64,000 nt of DNA from Steroidobacteraceae bacterium (GCA_025458905.1 JALORN010000002.1:1-64000); one strand, 5' to 3'; positions 38,275 to 47,212 are shown, counted from the first letter of the stretch. Program-made: numbers and translations. Notes: generated from the sequence alone by a model not told the origin.

Positions 38275-40980
38275 GTGTCGCTGATCTCCCGTCTCACGCT
38301 GTGGCAGAAGATCGCCGTGATCGCGGCGGCCCTGCTGGTCCCGACCCTCGTCTCCCAGGCCGTGCTGATGCGCAGCTCCGCCGCCCAGGTCGCTGCCGCC
38401 GAGGCGCAGACCGAAGGCCTGGAGTACGTGACCCGCGCCGCGGAGATCGGCGCCTACATCGTGGCCCACGAAATCGCCGTGGTCGGCGCGCTGCGCGACA
38501 TGCCGTCGCTGGCGCGCCGCCTGCCCGAGTTCGGCGCCGAGGTCGACGAGAACCTCGCTGCCCTGGAGCGCGCCTTCGCGACCGCCGATCCGGCGATCGT
38601 CGCGGCCGCGCGCCCGCACCTCGCGGCCTTGCGCGAGCAGTGGCGGACGCTGCGCGACGACGCGGCCCGGCTCGAGCCCCGCGTGCGTCAGCAGGCCTAC
38701 GACCGCTTCGGTCGGGCGGTCGTCGCGCTGCGCAACGAGCTGGTCGACGGGGCCGGGCTCGACCGGGTGGCCTCGGACGTGACCACGGCGCTGGTGCAGC
38801 TCGCCGTCGCGCAGCTGCCCGACCTGTTCCGCGCCGCCGCCGGCACCCAGGATGCGATGTCGATGATGCGTGCCGCCGGCGTCGGCGACCTCGCGGCGCG
38901 CGGCGAGCTGCTGGTCTCCGAGCGGCGCATGGCCTCCGCCGTCGAGGCGCTCGAGTCCAAGGTCCGCCGCGTGGAATCGCGCGAGCCGGCCTATGGCGGT
39001 CGCTTCCAGCCACGGCAGGAAGCGCTGGCGCGCAGCCTGGAGGACGTGCGCCGCAGCCGCGACGCGCTCGTCCAGGCCGGCACGATCGACGGCACCCGCG
39101 AGTCGGCCGTGCTGGGCACGCTGCTGGCGCTGTTCGAGTCCGGCGTCGAGCTGCAGCGCGCGGCCACCGGCACCGCGGCCGAGCGCCTGCGGGACGTCGA
39201 GGCCGGCCTGCAGCGCACCAACGCCGTGCTGCTCGGCGCGATCGCGCTGTGCCTGCTGCTCGCCGCCGCGCTGACGGTGCTGATCTCGCGCCGCACGTCC
39301 GGGCAGATGGCGCATGCCAACGCGACCCTGCAGGCGATCGCCGCCGGCCGGCTCGACTCGGAGATCCGGGTCGAGGGCAGCGACGAGATCAACGCGATGC
39401 TGCGCGAGCTGGCCGGCATGCAGCGCCAGCTCGCCGAGCGGCTGCAGGCCGAGCGCGCCGTGGCGGCCGAGAACGCCCGCGTCCGCCAGGGGCTCGACTC
39501 GTCCGCCAGCGCGGTGATGCTCGCCGGGCCCGACGGCCGCATCGTGTTCGCCAACCGCTCCGCGCTGCGCCTGTTCGGCGCGCTCGAGGCCGACCTGCGG
39601 CGCGACCTGCCGCGGCTCGAGGCCGCGCGGCTCGTCGGCGCCGGCCTCGACGTCTTCGACGACGCCACGCCGGATCGTGGCGGGCTGCTCGCCGGCCTCG
39701 CCGCGCCGCGCACCTCGCGCCTCGAGGCCGGCGGCCATACGTTGTCCGTGCTGGCCTACCCGGTGGCCGACGAGCAGGGCCAGCGCCTCGGCTACGGCGT
39801 CGAGTGGACCGACCTCACCCAGGAGGCGGCGATCGAGCGCGAGGTCGAGGCGGTGATCGGCGCCGCCGGCCGCGGTCGGCTCGACGGTCGCGTCCGCGAG
39901 GACGACAAGGACGGCTTCTTCCTCGTGATCTCGCGCCACCTGAACGCCTTGCTGGAGGCATCCGAGGGCGTCGCGAAGGACCTGCAGCGCGTGCTCGGCG
40001 CGCTCGCCGCCGGGCGGCTCGACGAGAAGGTGACGGCGCGCTACGAGGGCACCTACGGGCAGCTCGCGGCCGATGCCAACCAGACCGTCGACAAGCTGCT
40101 GGAGATCGTCGGCCAGATCCAGCTGACCTCCGACTCGGTGAGTTCGGCGGCCCTGCAGCTCTCGCGCGGCAACGAGGACCTCTCGCAGCGCACCACCGAG
40201 CAGGCCGCCTCGCTCGAGGAGACCGCCGCCTCCATCGAGCAGTTCACCTCGGCGGTGCGCCAGAACGCGACCAACGCCGCGCAGGCCAACCAGGTCGCGG
40301 GCAAGACGCGCACCGTGGCCGAGCAGGGCGGCGACGTCGTCGCCCGCGCGGTCGCCGCGATGGGCGAGATCAACGCCTCGAGCCGCCGCATCGCCGACAT
40401 CATCGCGGTGATCGACGACATCGCCTTCCAGACGAACCTGCTGGCGCTGAACGCCGCGGTCGAGGCCGCCCGCGCCGGCGAGCAGGGCAAGGGCTTCGCG
40501 GTGGTCGCGAGCGAGGTGCGCAGCCTCGCGAGCCGCAGCGCCGAGTCGGCGCGCGAGATCAAGGCGCTGATCCAGGACAGCGTCGCCAAGGTCGAGGGCG
40601 GCGCGCGGCTGGTCGACGAGTCCGGCCGCGCGCTCGGCGAGATCGTCGCGAGCGTGAAGAAGATGTCCGACCTGATCGCCGAGATCAGCGCCGCGAGCCG
40701 CGAGCAGGCCCAGGGCGTCGAGGAGGTCAACCGCGCCGTCTCGCAGATGGACCAGGTGACCACGCAGAACGCCTCGCTGGTCGAGGAGGCGAGCGCCGCC
40801 ACCCAGGCGCTCGCCGAGCAGGCGGGCTCGCTGGCGCGGCTGGTGGGATTCTTCGACGCGGGCCGCCCCGGCGGGGCGCGCGGGCAGCCCGGCACGGCGT
40901 CGCGCCACGACGCGCCGCCGCGACACGGCGCGCCGTCGCCGGCGCCGGCGGCGACGCCCGCTTTCGCGCGCTCGGCCTGA
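38275..40980 (+). CDS. Methyl-accepting chemotaxis protein with PAS domain
   Basis: A 901-residue chemoreceptor. TM1 lies near residues 10-32 ([20 protein letters not shown]), a large periplasmic helical sensor spans about 33-320, TM2 near 323-345, then HAMP ([17 protein letters not shown]), a PAS domain around 405-490 ([22 protein letters not shown] in part), a second HAMP-like segment ([20 protein letters not shown]) and the signalling domain. The hairpin tip [20 protein letters not shown] matches the conserved MCP core. No CheW-binding pentapeptide-type tail is seen. The GTG start at 38275 follows AAGGAAGG; upstream in-frame codons lack a site. No che genes are adjacent. Confidence 0.9.
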   Translation: MSLISRLTLWQKIAVIAAALLVPTLVSQAVLMRSSAAQVAAAEAQTEGLEYVTRAAEIGAYIVAHEIAVVGALRDMPSLARRLPEFGAEVDENLAALERAFATADPAIVAAARPHLAALREQWRTLRDDAARLEPRVRQQAYDRFGRAVVALRNELVDGAGLDRVASDVTTALVQLAVAQLPDLFRAAAGTQDAMSMMRAAGVGDLAARGELLVSERRMASAVEALESKVRRVESREPAYGGRFQPRQEALARSLEDVRRSRDALVQAGTIDGTRESAVLGTLLALFESGVELQRAATGTAAERLRDVEAGLQRTNAVLLGAIALCLLLAAALTVLISRRTSGQMAHANATLQAIAAGRLDSEIRVEGSDEINAMLRELAGMQRQLAERLQAERAVAAENARVRQGLDSSASAVMLAGPDGRIVFANRSALRLFGALEADLRRDLPRLEAARLVGAGLDVFDDATPDRGGLLAGLAAPRTSRLEAGGHTLSVLAYPVADEQGQRLGYGVEWTDLTQEAAIEREVEAVIGAAGRGRLDGRVREDDKDGFFLVISRHLNALLEASEGVAKDLQRVLGALAAGRLDEKVTARYEGTYGQLAADANQTVDKLLEIVGQIQLTSDSVSSAALQLSRGNEDLSQRTTEQAASLEETAASIEQFTSAVRQNATNAAQANQVAGKTRTVAEQGGDVVARAVAAMGEINASSRRIADIIAVIDDIAFQTNLLALNAAVEAARAGEQGKGFAVVASEVRSLASRSAESAREIKALIQDSVAKVEGGARLVDESGRALGEIVASVKKMSDLIAEISAASREQAQGVEEVNRAVSQMDQVTTQNASLVEEASAATQALAEQAGSLARLVGFFDAGRPGGARGQPGTASRHDAPPRHGAPSPAPAATPAFARSA

Positions 40981-41005
40981 CGCGGCAGCGGCTCCCGGGC
41001 GGCGC

Positions 41006-41338
41006 TCAGGCCGCCGGGCGCCTGCGCGGCCGGCCGCCGCTGCGGTGCAGCGGCCGAGTCATGGATGCGACGACGATCAGCGAGTCCCACCATCCCAGGC
41101 CATGCCGCGATCCCAGGGCGTGTGCCTCGGTGAGGAGCGAGTCGACCGTTGGTCGCAGCATGCGCGTCGCGGCAAGGTAGAGCTCGTCCAGCACCTGGGT
41201 GCGGGTCCGGCCGCTGCGATCGCGCCACGGCGGTTCCCTCCAGGCGCGCGATGCGGCGTGCTGCGTGGCGTCGCGTGGGTCATGCGCGTGGACGAGGACG
41301 CTGGTGCCAGCGCACACGAGGGCGGTCATGGAGTTCAT
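41006..41338 (-). pseudogene. PIN-domain (VapC-like) toxin remnant
   Basis: The frame resembles a PIN toxin: TSVLVHAHDPRD, RTRTQVLDELYLAATRMLRP and HGLGWWDSLIVVAS match the usual blocks. The first catalytic Asp is lost (CAGTSV instead of VDTNV-like), about 30 residues between LRP and the next helix are missing, and the C-terminus is replaced by an unrelated Arg/Pro tail. The start overlaps the stop of an antitoxin-like frame (ATGA), as in intact VapBC pairs. Judged inactive. Confidence 0.7.
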
Positions 41339-41469
41339 CCCGCCTCGTAGGCAGGTGACTCGCAGAGGCGTGAGCGCCGCAGGTCCCCGACCCATCGCGA
41401 CACGCTCTCGCCCTCCTGGGCCGCTTCGATGCGCGCGAAGCGATCCGCGGTCGCGAAGCACGGGTCGAT
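41335..41469 (-). pseudogene. Antitoxin remnant upstream of PIN toxin relic
   Basis: About 44 codons ending at 41335 read DRFARIEAAQEGESVSRWV, then DLRRS, like the helix of a ribbon-helix-helix or similar antitoxin. The upstream part has no recognisable start and runs into unrelated sequence. The position and 4-bp overlap with the toxin relic support the identification. Confidence 0.45.
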
Positions 41470-41518
41470 CCTGTCGCGACGGTGGACGCGCCGTCGAGCG
41501 GGACGGCCCCGGCTGGCA

Positions 41519-43087
41519 ATGGCGGTCGGCGCTCCGTACTGTACGCGCCACGCGCAGCGCGACCGACGAGAGACCGGTCCAGGAGCTCCCACCATCCGCC
41601 CCGCCTTGCTCGCCATCGGCCTCGCCGTCCTCGTCGTCGTCGCGCTCGCACCGCCCCCGGCAGGCCTGGGCACTGCAGGCTTCGTCACCCTCGGCCTGCT
41701 CTGCGTGATGGCCCTGTGGTGGTTCACCGAGACCCTGCCGGTGACCGCGACCGCGCTGCTGCCGTTCCTGGTGCTGCCCGCGACCGGCGCCGGCAGGCTC
41801 GCCGAGGTGGCGGCGAGCTACATGTCGCCGGTGATCTTCCTGGTGCTCGGCGGCGCGCTGCTCGCGCTCGCGATGGAGAAGTCCGGGCTGCACCGCCGGC
41901 TCGCCGTCGCCGTGCTCGGGCGCGCCGGCAGCGAGCCGCGCGGCCTGGTGCTGGCGTTCATGGTCGCGACCGCCTTCATCTCCATGTGGGTCAGCAACAC
42001 CTCGACCACCCTGATCATGATGCCGATCGCCGCCTCGGTGCTCGCTGCGGTGCTGCCGGAGGAGGCGCGACGCTCGCAGGCCGAGCGGCACTTCGCCGTG
42101 GCCCTGGTGCTCGGCGTCGCCTACGGCGCCTCGATCGGCGGCCTCGGCACGCTGATCGGCAGCCCGACCAACGCGATCGGCGCCGGCGTGATCGAGCGCA
42201 CCCTCGGCGTGAAGCTCGGCTTCCTGCACTGGCTGGCGGTCGGCATCCCGCTGGTCGCCATGGCGATCCCGCTGGCCTGGCTGATCCTGACGCGCCTCGC
42301 GTTCCCGTTCGCGTTGCCCGCGGTCGAGCGCGGCCGCCTGCTCGCCGCGCTCGGTCCGCAGCGTCGCTGGAGCGTCGCGGAGCGCCGGCTGTTGCCGCTG
42401 CTGGTGCTCACCGCGGTGCTGTGGGTCGCGCTGCCGGTGCTGAAGCTGCCGGCGCTCGCCGGCATCGAGGACTCCTCGGTCGCGATCCTCGCCGCGTTGC
42501 TGCTGTTCGTGATCCCGGCGGGCCGTGGCCCGGCGGGATCGGCGGCGGGCGCCGCGGCCGAGCCGCCGCCCGGACCGCCGTCCGATCCCGGACCCGACGG
42601 CGCACCGGCCGGCACCCTGCTCGAGTGGCGCGACACCACGCGCGCGCCCTTCGACGTGCTGTTCCTGTTCGGCGGCGGCCTCGCGCTCGCCGAGGCGATC
42701 ACCGCCAGCGGCCTCGGCGGCTGGCTCGGCACCTGGATCGGCGGCGCCGCGACGCTGCCGATGCCGCTGTTCGTGGTGCTCGTGGTGCTGGTGGTGATCG
42801 TCGTCACCGAGTTCGCCAGCAACGTCGCCGCCGCCGCGAGCTTCATCCCGGTCGTCGCCGGCGTCACCACGGCGCTCGGCCTCGACCCGCTGGTGCTGAC
42901 GCTGCCCGCCGCGATGGCCGCGACCTGGGGCTTCATGATGCCCGCCGGCACCCCGCCGAACGCGATCGCCTACGCCAGCGGCTACGTCACCGTGCCGCAG
43001 ATGATCCGCGCCGGCATCTGGATCGACCTGCTCGGGCTGCTCGTCATCCCCGCCTCCGTCGCCATCGCCGTAGCCACCTTCCTCTAA
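41519..43087 (+). CDS. SLC13/DASS-type anion transporter
   Basis: A 522-residue inner-membrane symporter of the divalent anion:Na+ family (CitT/SdcS/VcINDY-like). Signature motifs are ISMWVSNTSTTLIMMPIA (the SNT substrate/sodium motif of hairpin 1) and its second-repeat counterpart TEFASNVAAAASFIPV, plus IGSPTNAIG and MMPAGTPPNAIAY. A Pro/Gly-rich cytoplasmic insert of about 40 residues interrupts the middle. It likely imports dicarboxylates or sulfate. ATG 41519 has no clear ribosome site; AGGAG seven bases before an ATC codon at 41594 hints at a mutated or non-canonical start there. The TAA stop touches the first G-rich repeat. Confidence 0.9.
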   Translation: MAVGAPYCTRHAQRDRRETGPGAPTIRPALLAIGLAVLVVVALAPPPAGLGTAGFVTLGLLCVMALWWFTETLPVTATALLPFLVLPATGAGRLAEVAASYMSPVIFLVLGGALLALAMEKSGLHRRLAVAVLGRAGSEPRGLVLAFMVATAFISMWVSNTSTTLIMMPIAASVLAAVLPEEARRSQAERHFAVALVLGVAYGASIGGLGTLIGSPTNAIGAGVIERTLGVKLGFLHWLAVGIPLVAMAIPLAWLILTRLAFPFALPAVERGRLLAALGPQRRWSVAERRLLPLLVLTAVLWVALPVLKLPALAGIEDSSVAILAALLLFVIPAGRGPAGSAAGAAAEPPPGPPSDPGPDGAPAGTLLEWRDTTRAPFDVLFLFGGGLALAEAITASGLGGWLGTWIGGAATLPMPLFVVLVVLVVIVVTEFASNVAAAASFIPVVAGVTTALGLDPLVLTLPAAMAATWGFMMPAGTPPNAIAYASGYVTVPQMIRAGIWIDLLGLLVIPASVAIAVATFL

Positions 43088-43135
43088 AAGGGGTCGGATT
43101 TATTTTTCGAAAAAGGGGTCGGATTTATTTTCTGA
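43086..43135 (+). repeat. Tandem GGGGTCGGATTTATTTTT repeats at stop codon
   Basis: Two near-identical 24-bp units (43086-43109 and 43110-43133), each AAAAGGGGTCGG followed by ATTTATTTT. The first base after T of the transporter TAA belongs to the repeat. They are related to the arms at 3281-3402 and to 44175-44200. AT-rich relative to the surroundings; the G-rich strand matches the sense strand of the upstream gene. Confidence 0.85.
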
Positions 43136-43180
43136 TTCGTTTTCTGACCTGCCCGAGAACGGCAGCGTCCTGTCCGATCC

Positions 43181-43368
43181 TCAGCGCGGATCCTGTCGGC
43201 GCAGTGCAGCCTCGAGCAGGCGACGCATGCGCCGATCCTCGTCCAGGGCGAAGAAGTCGACCCGCGACTGTGCAGTTCAGCCAGCCGCTGGCCGGGGTCG
43301 AGGGCGAGAAGCCCATCGACCACGCTCGCGTCGTGGGCAACGCTGATGTCTTCGGGATCCGGCTCCAT
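43181..43368 (-). pseudogene. Frameshifted small conserved-looking ORF
   Basis: From ATG 43368 the frame reads EPDPEDISVAHDASVVDGLL, then ALDPGQRLAEL. It continues sensibly only after a shift at 43269-43272, where a CA dinucleotide looks duplicated on the coding strand; then VDFFALDEDRRMRRLLEAAL and a stop at 43181. Without the extra CA it would be a protein of about 62 residues with a mostly helical pattern. The family is not recognised. It could be a sequencing error rather than decay. Confidence 0.5.
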
Positions 43369-43691
43369 GCCGACGGACTCCAGCCGGCCGACCCTGCGCG
43401 CAGCGCGCACCGCGGCGTCTGGTATCCGAACCGCAAGCGGGCGCGGTCACGCCGTCGCGGCTCGCTCTCGCCGGGCCAGCGGCCGCGCTCACGGCGTGCC
43501 TGCACCGCGCGGTGTAAGGCTTACCGGCCAGGGTGGCCAGAGTCGCCGTGAGCCGGTGCGCCTCACGTGTCTCTTTCGGCCGGCCAGTCGAAAAACTGGA
43601 CCTGGAAGGGAGGGCCCGGCCTCCTGGGTGCGATGGCGGGCTCTTTGCAGGGTCTACCGCGTTCCAGGACCCCAACCCGCCAGGAGCCCCC
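43369..43691. other. Intergenic stretch without recognisable gene
   Basis: 323 bp between the frameshifted ORF and the flavin-binding protein gene. Both strands have only short, codon-biased shadow frames. A ribosome site (AGGAG) lies just before the next ATG. No repeat copy, tRNA-like fold or clear terminator is seen. It may be remnant sequence of the same decayed region that starts at 41006. Confidence 0.6.
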
Positions 43692-44174
43692 ATGACGACG
43701 CCCATCGACCTCGAAGCCCGTTTCTGGAAAGCGCTGAAGTCCGACCGCACGATCATGCTCGGCCTCGACGGCGTCGAGGACGGACACGCCCGGCCGATGA
43801 CCGCGCTGTTCGAGGACGACCGCAGCCCGCTGTGGATCTTCACGTCCCGCGACAACAGCCTCGTGCAGAAGCTCGACGCGGGCCACCGCGCCATCGCGAC
43901 CTTCGCCTCCAAGGGCCACGACCTGTTCGCGACGATCCACGGCAGCCTCGCAGTGGACGACGACCGCGCGACCATCGACCGGCTGTGGAATCCGTTCGTC
44001 GCCGCCTGGTACGAGGGCAAGGACGACCCGAAGCTCACCCTGCTGCGCTTCGCTGCGGAGAGCGCCGAACTCTGGATGGACGGCTCGAGCCTCGTCGCCG
44101 GCGCGAAGATGCTGCTCGGCATCGACCCGAAGAAGTCGTACCAGGACAAGGTCGCGACCGTCAGCCTCTCCTAG
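43692..44174 (+). CDS. Pyridoxamine 5'-phosphate oxidase-like stress protein
   Basis: A 160-residue split-barrel protein of the general stress protein 26 family and a paralogue of the one at 26324. It shows FWKALKSDRTIMLGLDG, ARPMTALFEDDRSPLWIFT, LDAGHRAIATFASKGHDLFA, LWNPFVAAWYEGKDDPKLTLLRF and the closing AKMLLGIDPKKSYQDKVATV. Likely binds a flavin; activity unknown. The ATG at 43692 follows AGGAG with good spacing. The TAG stop is followed without gap by a G-rich repeat copy. Confidence 0.92.
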   Translation: MTTPIDLEARFWKALKSDRTIMLGLDGVEDGHARPMTALFEDDRSPLWIFTSRDNSLVQKLDAGHRAIATFASKGHDLFATIHGSLAVDDDRATIDRLWNPFVAAWYEGKDDPKLTLLRFAAESAELWMDGSSLVAGAKMLLGIDPKKSYQDKVATVSLS

Positions 44175-44231
44175 GAAAAAGGGGACGGATCTATTTTTCG
44201 TTCTCGGGCTTTCCGCCCTGCGGAAAGGCCC
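44175..44231 (+). repeat. G-rich repeat plus hairpin after stop codon
   Basis: GAAAAAGGGGACGGATCTAT and the following T-run (44175-44200) abut the TAG stop of the flavin-binding protein gene. A hairpin follows: GGGCTTTCCGC (44206-44216) and GCGGAAAGGCCC (44220-44231), one bulged C, CCT loop. The hairpin could end transcription; the first part belongs to the family at 3281-3402 and 43086-43135. Confidence 0.8.
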
Positions 44232-44373
44232 GATGAACGTGTTCGTCCCTTCGTCCGCCGCCATGCGTTTCGTACGACGTGCGATGAGCGAGGCGCAGGT
44301 GACGCCTGCGCCCGGACCTGCAACGATGTCCCCGCCCGGCGCCGCGCCGGCCGCACCTGGGAGGCTCGATCCG

Positions 44374-45696
44374 ATGGCACGCCCGTTCACCTCCGCCACC
44401 GCGCGCTGCGGCGCCGTGGCTGCCTGCGCGACCGCTGCGCTGGCGATCCTGGCTCCTGCGGCGCTCGCGCAGGGCGCCGCGCCCGCGGGCGCGACGGCCC
44501 CCACGGCGACGCCCGCCCCCGCCCCCCACGACGCCGCGATCCGCTGGGTCCGCGAGAACCGCGAGGCCTTCTTCTTCTGGTCGCGCTACGAGGACCTGCT
44601 GGCGAACCCGCAGGAGTTCCCGAAGCCACCGTCCTTCTACAACCCGAACGTGCTGGTCGAGGGCGAGCAGAAGGGCGAGCTGCCACGCGTCGCCAAGGGC
44701 CGCAACACCATCTCCGCGGCCGCCTGGCAGCAGGCCGTCGACTGGGCCTTCCCGCGCAACACCTACGCGCTGATCGTGATGCGCAAGGGCGCGATCGAGT
44801 ACGAGCAGTGGGCCGACGGCTACTGGCCCGGCCAGATGCTGCCGGTGCGCTCCTTCACCAAGACGCTGCCCTCGCTGCTGATCGGCATCGCGATCGGCGA
44901 GGGCAAGATCCGCTCGATCGACGAGCCGGTCGCCACCTACCTCACCGAGTGGAAGGACGATCCGCGCGGCAGGATCACCATCCGCCAGTTCCTGACCATG
45001 TCGAGCGGCCTCGCCGGCCTCGACCGCACCCGCGACGGCGGGACGCAGAGCCCGATCGTGCAGCTGACCGACGGCGCCGACGTCTGGCGCGCGGCCCTCA
45101 GCTTCCCGAAGGCCGCCGAGCCCGACACCGTGTTCGGCCTGAACCAGGTCGACTCGCAGATCCTCGGCATGGTGGTCGAGCGCGCCACCGGCCAGCCGTT
45201 CGCCGACTACCTCTCGCAGAAGCTCTGGCGCCCGCTCGGCGCCGGCACCGCCACCCTGAACGTCGATGCGAAGGGCCGTGCGCGCACCCTGTGCTGCACG
45301 CGCAGCGCGCTGTCCGACTGGCTGCGCGTCGGCCAGATGATCGCGCAAAAGGGCCGCTTCGGCGGCCAGCAGGTCGTGCCCGCCGCCTATGTCGACGAGA
45401 TGCTGACGCCCTCGAAGCTGAACCCCTACAAGGGCCTGCACATCTGGCTCGGCTGGAAGCCCGGCACCGCCGAGGTCAAGCGCCAGGGCGGCGGGCCGCT
45501 GCAGATGCCCACCTCGAAGCCCTACCTCGTCGACGACGTCGCCTACCTGATGGGCGGCGGCTTCATGACCACCTGGATCGTCCCCTCGCAGGACCTCGTG
45601 ATCCTGCGCTGGGGCTTCGAGCCCCCGAAGGAACTCGGCTGGGACAACTCGGCCGTGCCGAACCTGATCCTCGCGGACCTGCTGCGCAAGCGCTGA
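44374..45696 (+). CDS. Exported serine hydrolase, beta-lactamase/esterase family
   Basis: A 440-residue class C beta-lactamase-like protein (penicillin-binding-protein-related esterase or peptidase family). A signal peptide ends at APAALAQG. The catalytic SxxK motif is SFTK (VRSFTKTLPSLLIG), and FLTMSSGLAGLD and LNQVDSQILGMVVE follow, typical of the family's second half with the Tyr/Asn region less clear. Antibiotic resistance is not implied; family members range from esterases to D-aminopeptidases. The ATG at 44374 follows GGGAGG; longer in-frame starts would bury the signal peptide. Confidence 0.88.
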   Translation: MARPFTSATARCGAVAACATAALAILAPAALAQGAAPAGATAPTATPAPAPHDAAIRWVRENREAFFFWSRYEDLLANPQEFPKPPSFYNPNVLVEGEQKGELPRVAKGRNTISAAAWQQAVDWAFPRNTYALIVMRKGAIEYEQWADGYWPGQMLPVRSFTKTLPSLLIGIAIGEGKIRSIDEPVATYLTEWKDDPRGRITIRQFLTMSSGLAGLDRTRDGGTQSPIVQLTDGADVWRAALSFPKAAEPDTVFGLNQVDSQILGMVVERATGQPFADYLSQKLWRPLGAGTATLNVDAKGRARTLCCTRSALSDWLRVGQMIAQKGRFGGQQVVPAAYVDEMLTPSKLNPYKGLHIWLGWKPGTAEVKRQGGGPLQMPTSKPYLVDDVAYLMGGGFMTTWIVPSQDLVILRWGFEPPKELGWDNSAVPNLILADLLRKR

Positions 45697-45711
45697 ACGT
45701 TCGAGGCGGGT

Positions 45712-45733
45712 CCCGGCGACCGCGATCGCCGGG
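45712..45733. terminator. Perfect 8-bp hairpin between convergent genes
   Basis: CCCGGCGA (45712-45719) pairs with TCGCCGGG (45726-45733), loop CCGCGA. It lies 16 bp after the serine hydrolase stop and 19 bp before the hemerythrin stop, so it can serve both transcripts. No T-run. Confidence 0.6.
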
Positions 45734-45751
45734 CCCGGTCCCGGATCGGCC

Positions 45752-46303
45752 TCAGTGCGCCGCCGGCGCCTCGCCGGGCTGCTGCGCCATCAGCTCCGCC
45801 TTGCGCGCCGCCAGCCGCGCGCCGATCTCGTCCAGGTCGAGGTCGGTGTCCTCGAGCTTGCGGAACAGCTCCTTCTCTTCTTCCTTGACGTGGTGGCGGA
45901 CGTACTCGCCGACCACCTTGACGCGCGCGTCGAAGTGCTCGTCGTCGGGCGACGCGGCCTCGATCTCGGCCACCAGCTGCTTGACGCTGGCGTGCTCGAC
46001 GTCCGCCTCGTTGACCAGCTCGCGATCCTCCTCGTCGAGCGCCTCGCGCGCCTCGGGATAGAGGATCTCCTCCTCGATCTGCGCATGCACCGTCAACGCG
46101 GTGCAGATCTGCCGCGCGAGGCCGGCCTTCTCGTCGTGGTCGGCCTCCTCGAACTCCTCGATCAGCTCCGCGACCTCGCGGTGGTCGGCCTTCAGCAGCT
46201 TGATCGCATCGACGTTGCGCTCGCCGCGCGTCATCGCCGGCTTGCTCTGCGGGCCGGTGGGCAGGCGCTGCTCGGTCGAGATCTTCACGGGCTTGTCCTT
46301 CAT
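45752..46303 (-). CDS. Hemerythrin HHE domain protein
   Basis: A 183-residue protein with a hemerythrin-type di-iron bundle. Iron-ligand-like motifs are KLLKADHREVAELIEEFE, ALTVHAQIEEEILYPEA (HxxxE), DVEHASVKQLVAEI and YVRHHVKEEEKELFR. The N-terminal 30 residues and C-terminal tail are variable. Such proteins bind oxygen or NO, or help repair iron-sulfur centres under stress. The candidate stress motif lies 62 bp before its ATG. It is monocistronic. Confidence 0.93.
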   Translation of the reverse strand: MKDKPVKISTEQRLPTGPQSKPAMTRGERNVDAIKLLKADHREVAELIEEFEEADHDEKAGLARQICTALTVHAQIEEEILYPEAREALDEEDRELVNEADVEHASVKQLVAEIEAASPDDEHFDARVKVVGEYVRHHVKEEEKELFRKLEDTDLDLDEIGARLAARKAELMAQQPGEAPAAH

Positions 46304-46364
46304 CGCTTCGCTCCGGCTTCGTGGTGGAAGACGGGACGCAGTGTCGGACGGCCGCCGGGGCGGC

Positions 46365-46374
46365 GCTGTAGGAC
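46365..46374 (-). promoter_or_regulatory. Candidate stress promoter motif GTCCTACAGC
   Basis: On the coding strand of the hemerythrin gene, 62 bp before its ATG. Nine of ten bases match the copy before katE. See the copies at 7721 and 26252. A 12-bp direct repeat GACGGGACGCAG (46330-46341 and 46446-46457) brackets the region. Confidence 0.4.
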
Positions 46375-46468
46375 CGCGGCGATTACGACTGTCGCTGGAC
46401 GGGCATCGCGGAGCGGTTGCTGCGACTCCCTTGCGGCCATCCGCCGACGGGACGCAGCCGGTCCGCGA

Positions 46469-47212
46469 TCAGCGCGGCCCGAGCAGGCCGGCCGGCGAGG
46501 CCGGCGCGAGCTCCGGCGCCACCGTCCGCAACAGCGCCCAGGCGAGGCAGAGGTTCGACGAGAGCACCGGCAGGTGCGTCTCGGCCTGCATCGCCCGCAG
46601 TGCGCGCAGCGTCGGCATCCCGGTGCCGCTCGCCACCAGCGCGCCGGCGCCGGTCGCGTCGAGCCCGCGCAGCGCCTCGAGCGCGTCGTCGCTGGTCAGC
46701 TCATAGATGCGGTGGGTGTCGGTCAGCGCGAGGTCGACCCGGCGCTTCGCGACCACCTCGATGCCGGCGTCGCGCCAGTACTGGTAGCCGGCCTCGGAGA
46801 GGCCCTCGGGATAGGGCGAGGCGAGCGCGATCGCGCGCACGCCGAGCGCCCCGAGCGCGAGCCGGATGGCCTGTGCGGCGGTGATCACCGGCAGCTTCAG
46901 CTCGGCCGCCGCCGTCGCGGCGAGCTCGTCCTCGAGCGCGCGACCGGCGACGTAGGACGAGCCGGTGCAGCCGAAGCCGAAGGCGCGGATGTTCATCGTC
47001 CCGAAGGTGCGCGCGGCGTCGGCCATGTGTCGCACGTAGTGGTTCAGCCGCTCCTCGACCCGTGGTGCCGGGTGCACCAGCCGGGTCGCATAGATGCCGA
47101 CCGGCGCCGGCAGCAGCGCCCGCAGCTCGGGTTCGACCGTCGGGTTCGCGAACGGCACGGCGACCCCGATCCGCGCCCGGGGTCCATAGTCGGCCTGCAT
47201 CGACGTGCTCAT
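46469..47212 (-). CDS. Asp/Glu racemase superfamily enzyme (AMDase/maleate isomerase-like)
   Basis: A 247-residue enzyme of the superfamily that includes arylmalonate decarboxylase and maleate isomerase. Features are ARIGVAVPFANPTVEPEL at the N-terminus, the first catalytic loop GFGCTGSSYV with Cys, and the second loop VASGTGMPTLRAL, where the second catalytic Cys of the family is a Gly. Maleate isomerase has both cysteines and arylmalonate decarboxylase only the second, so this pattern is the reverse of the latter. ATG 47212 is chosen; an ATG six codons upstream is possible. It is divergent from the TonB-dependent receptor gene and may act on its cargo. Confidence 0.82.
   Translation of the reverse strand: MSTSMQADYGPRARIGVAVPFANPTVEPELRALLPAPVGIYATRLVHPAPRVEERLNHYVRHMADAARTFGTMNIRAFGFGCTGSSYVAGRALEDELAATAAAELKLPVITAAQAIRLALGALGVRAIALASPYPEGLSEAGYQYWRDAGIEVVAKRRVDLALTDTHRIYELTSDDALEALRGLDATGAGALVASGTGMPTLRALRAMQAETHLPVLSSNLCLAWALLRTVAPELAPASPAGLLGPR

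Noticed and set aside
44374-45696. Antibiotic-resistance beta-lactamase
   Set aside because: The SxxK fold is shared by esterases and peptidases, and the sequence does not show the full class C active site, so a resistance label is unsupported.
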